Source: Actinomycetes bacterium
GTDB taxonomy: Bacteria > Actinomycetota > Acidimicrobiia > Acidimicrobiales > Palsa-688
DNA: 30,226 bases
Reading direction: 5' to 3'
NCBI GenBank assembly: GCA_021816565.1
Contig: JAKAXN010000007.1
Location: forward strand, 1 to 30,226
The notes beneath the pieces are model-generated. The model had not been told where the DNA came from. It made no database searches and was given only the letters and a program-made list of their open reading frames with translations. This document shows positions 29,876 to 30,226 of the stretch, piece by piece. Positions within the stretch are counted from its first letter, which is position 1; each line of letters begins with the position of its first letter. A program made the position numbers and the translations under genes.

Positions 29876-30125
29876 CAGCCCCAGTCAAACAGGTCGACAG
29901 GCCAACGGTTACGAATCCTGGGAGCACGTCGCCGAGCACATACAGACCCATCTGCGCCATTCAGGCCACGATCGGTGCAGCCCATGAGAGCCTCCAACGA
30001 ACCCAGGGTGGTTCAGATCCATATCTGAGCGGCCTGGCCGGAATGAGTATCGGAAGCAATTGCAGGAGCGAGCAGCGCTCTGTCGACACGCTCCTCGGCC
30101 GACTGACACCGCCCCCAGACAACAG
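29876..30125. other. Non-coding or decayed stretch beside tRNA-Phe
   Basis: The short open frames here lack support: no Shine-Dalgarno site, no leaderless box and no family motif. A plus-strand string (NGYESWEHVAEHIQTHLRHSGHD, given here only as 29920-29990) looks protein-like but has no credible start. I read this as remnant DNA. Confidence 0.4.
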
Positions 30126-30149
30126 AAAAGGCCCCTGAGCAGGGCCTTT
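30126..30149 (-). terminator. Rho-independent terminator of tRNA-Phe
   Basis: AAAGGCCC (30127-30134) and GGGCCTTT (30142-30149) form a perfect 8-bp stem with a 7-nt loop. Read on the minus strand, the stem ends in TTTTCT, two bases after the tRNA 3' end. Confidence 0.85.
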
Positions 30150-30151
30150 CC

Positions 30152-30226
30152 TGGTGGTCGGAACCGGTGTCGATCCGGTGACCTCGCGCTTTTCAGGCGC
30201 GCGCTCTACCAACTGAGCTATCCGAC
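30152..30226 (-). tRNA. tRNA-Phe (GAA), first base outside the window
   Basis: On the minus strand the acceptor GTCGGA (GGTCGGA with the missing first base) pairs with TCCGACC. The D arm is TAGCTCAGTTGGTAGAGC, and the anticodon stem CGCGC/GCGCG encloses loop CTGAAAA, so the anticodon is GAA. The T arm is CCGGA-TCGACAC-CGGTT-like and ends in an encoded CCA. The total would be 76 nt. Confidence 0.95.

Noticed and set aside
29909..30212. Short minus-strand frames near tRNA-Phe
   Set aside because: They lack start signals, and one runs through the tRNA itself.

Overview
This 30.2 kb window is a very GC-rich bacterial chromosome segment, most likely from an actinobacterium. The evidence is a single-chain Ku, VKOR beside a DUF929 thioredoxin-like protein, a DoxX protein, an actinobacterial-style ribosome hibernation factor, and many genes whose A/GTG start sits 6-9 nt behind a TAnnnT -10 box, which is the hallmark of leaderless transcripts. 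A class Acidimicrobiia-like lineage is plausible but unproven. I see no CRISPR array, prophage or intact insertion sequence.

Layout. (1) 1-8.5 kb: the ArgJ beta chain, starting exactly at its catalytic Thr; a lipoprotein; SerA; an acyl-CoA dehydrogenase; a class III nucleotide cyclase; a HemD-like protein; Ku; and a GT87 mannosyltransferase-like membrane protein. (2) 8.6-13.9 kb, all on +: an ABC-F ATPase, a nitrobindin-like protein, an FKBP lipoprotein, and 5-oxoprolinase as pxpA plus a fused pxpBC. (3) 13.9-18.7 kb, all on -: a redox and stress block with DoxX, DUF929, VKOR, an unusual multi-domain ribosome hibernation factor and an F420/NADP-type reductase. (4) 18.8-22.9 kb: a secreted phosphoesterase behind a PHO-box-like triple repeat, galactokinase, a lipase-like hydrolase and a 51-residue membrane protein. 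(5) 22.9-25.8 kb: a regulatory region with a DosR-like palindrome, then a SatP-type acetate transporter and a propionyl/acetyl-CoA synthetase. (6) 25.8-28 kb: an SDR and an AI-2E-type permease. (7) 28.1-30.2 kb: a scrambled end with a frameshifted PAS-GGDEF chimera, a two-gene operon of tiny proteins (one an excisionase-like HTH), a Nudix gene cut in mid-motif, and a tRNA-Phe with its terminator at the edge.

How it fits together. SatP and PrpE form a short-chain fatty acid uptake and activation pair, and the acyl-CoA dehydrogenase would feed the same acyl-CoA pool. PxpA and PxpBC recycle 5-oxoproline to glutamate. DUF929 and VKOR look like an envelope disulfide-forming couple, with a DoxX protein just upstream. 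The hibernation factor, Ku, and the putative Pho and Dos sites suggest an organism that copes with starvation, low oxygen and dormancy. The last kilobase beside tRNA-Phe looks like a scar of past integration and loss.

Many starts given here are shorter than the longest open frame, because leaderless promoters or Shine-Dalgarno sites fix them. All family calls come from reading motifs by eye; no database search was made.
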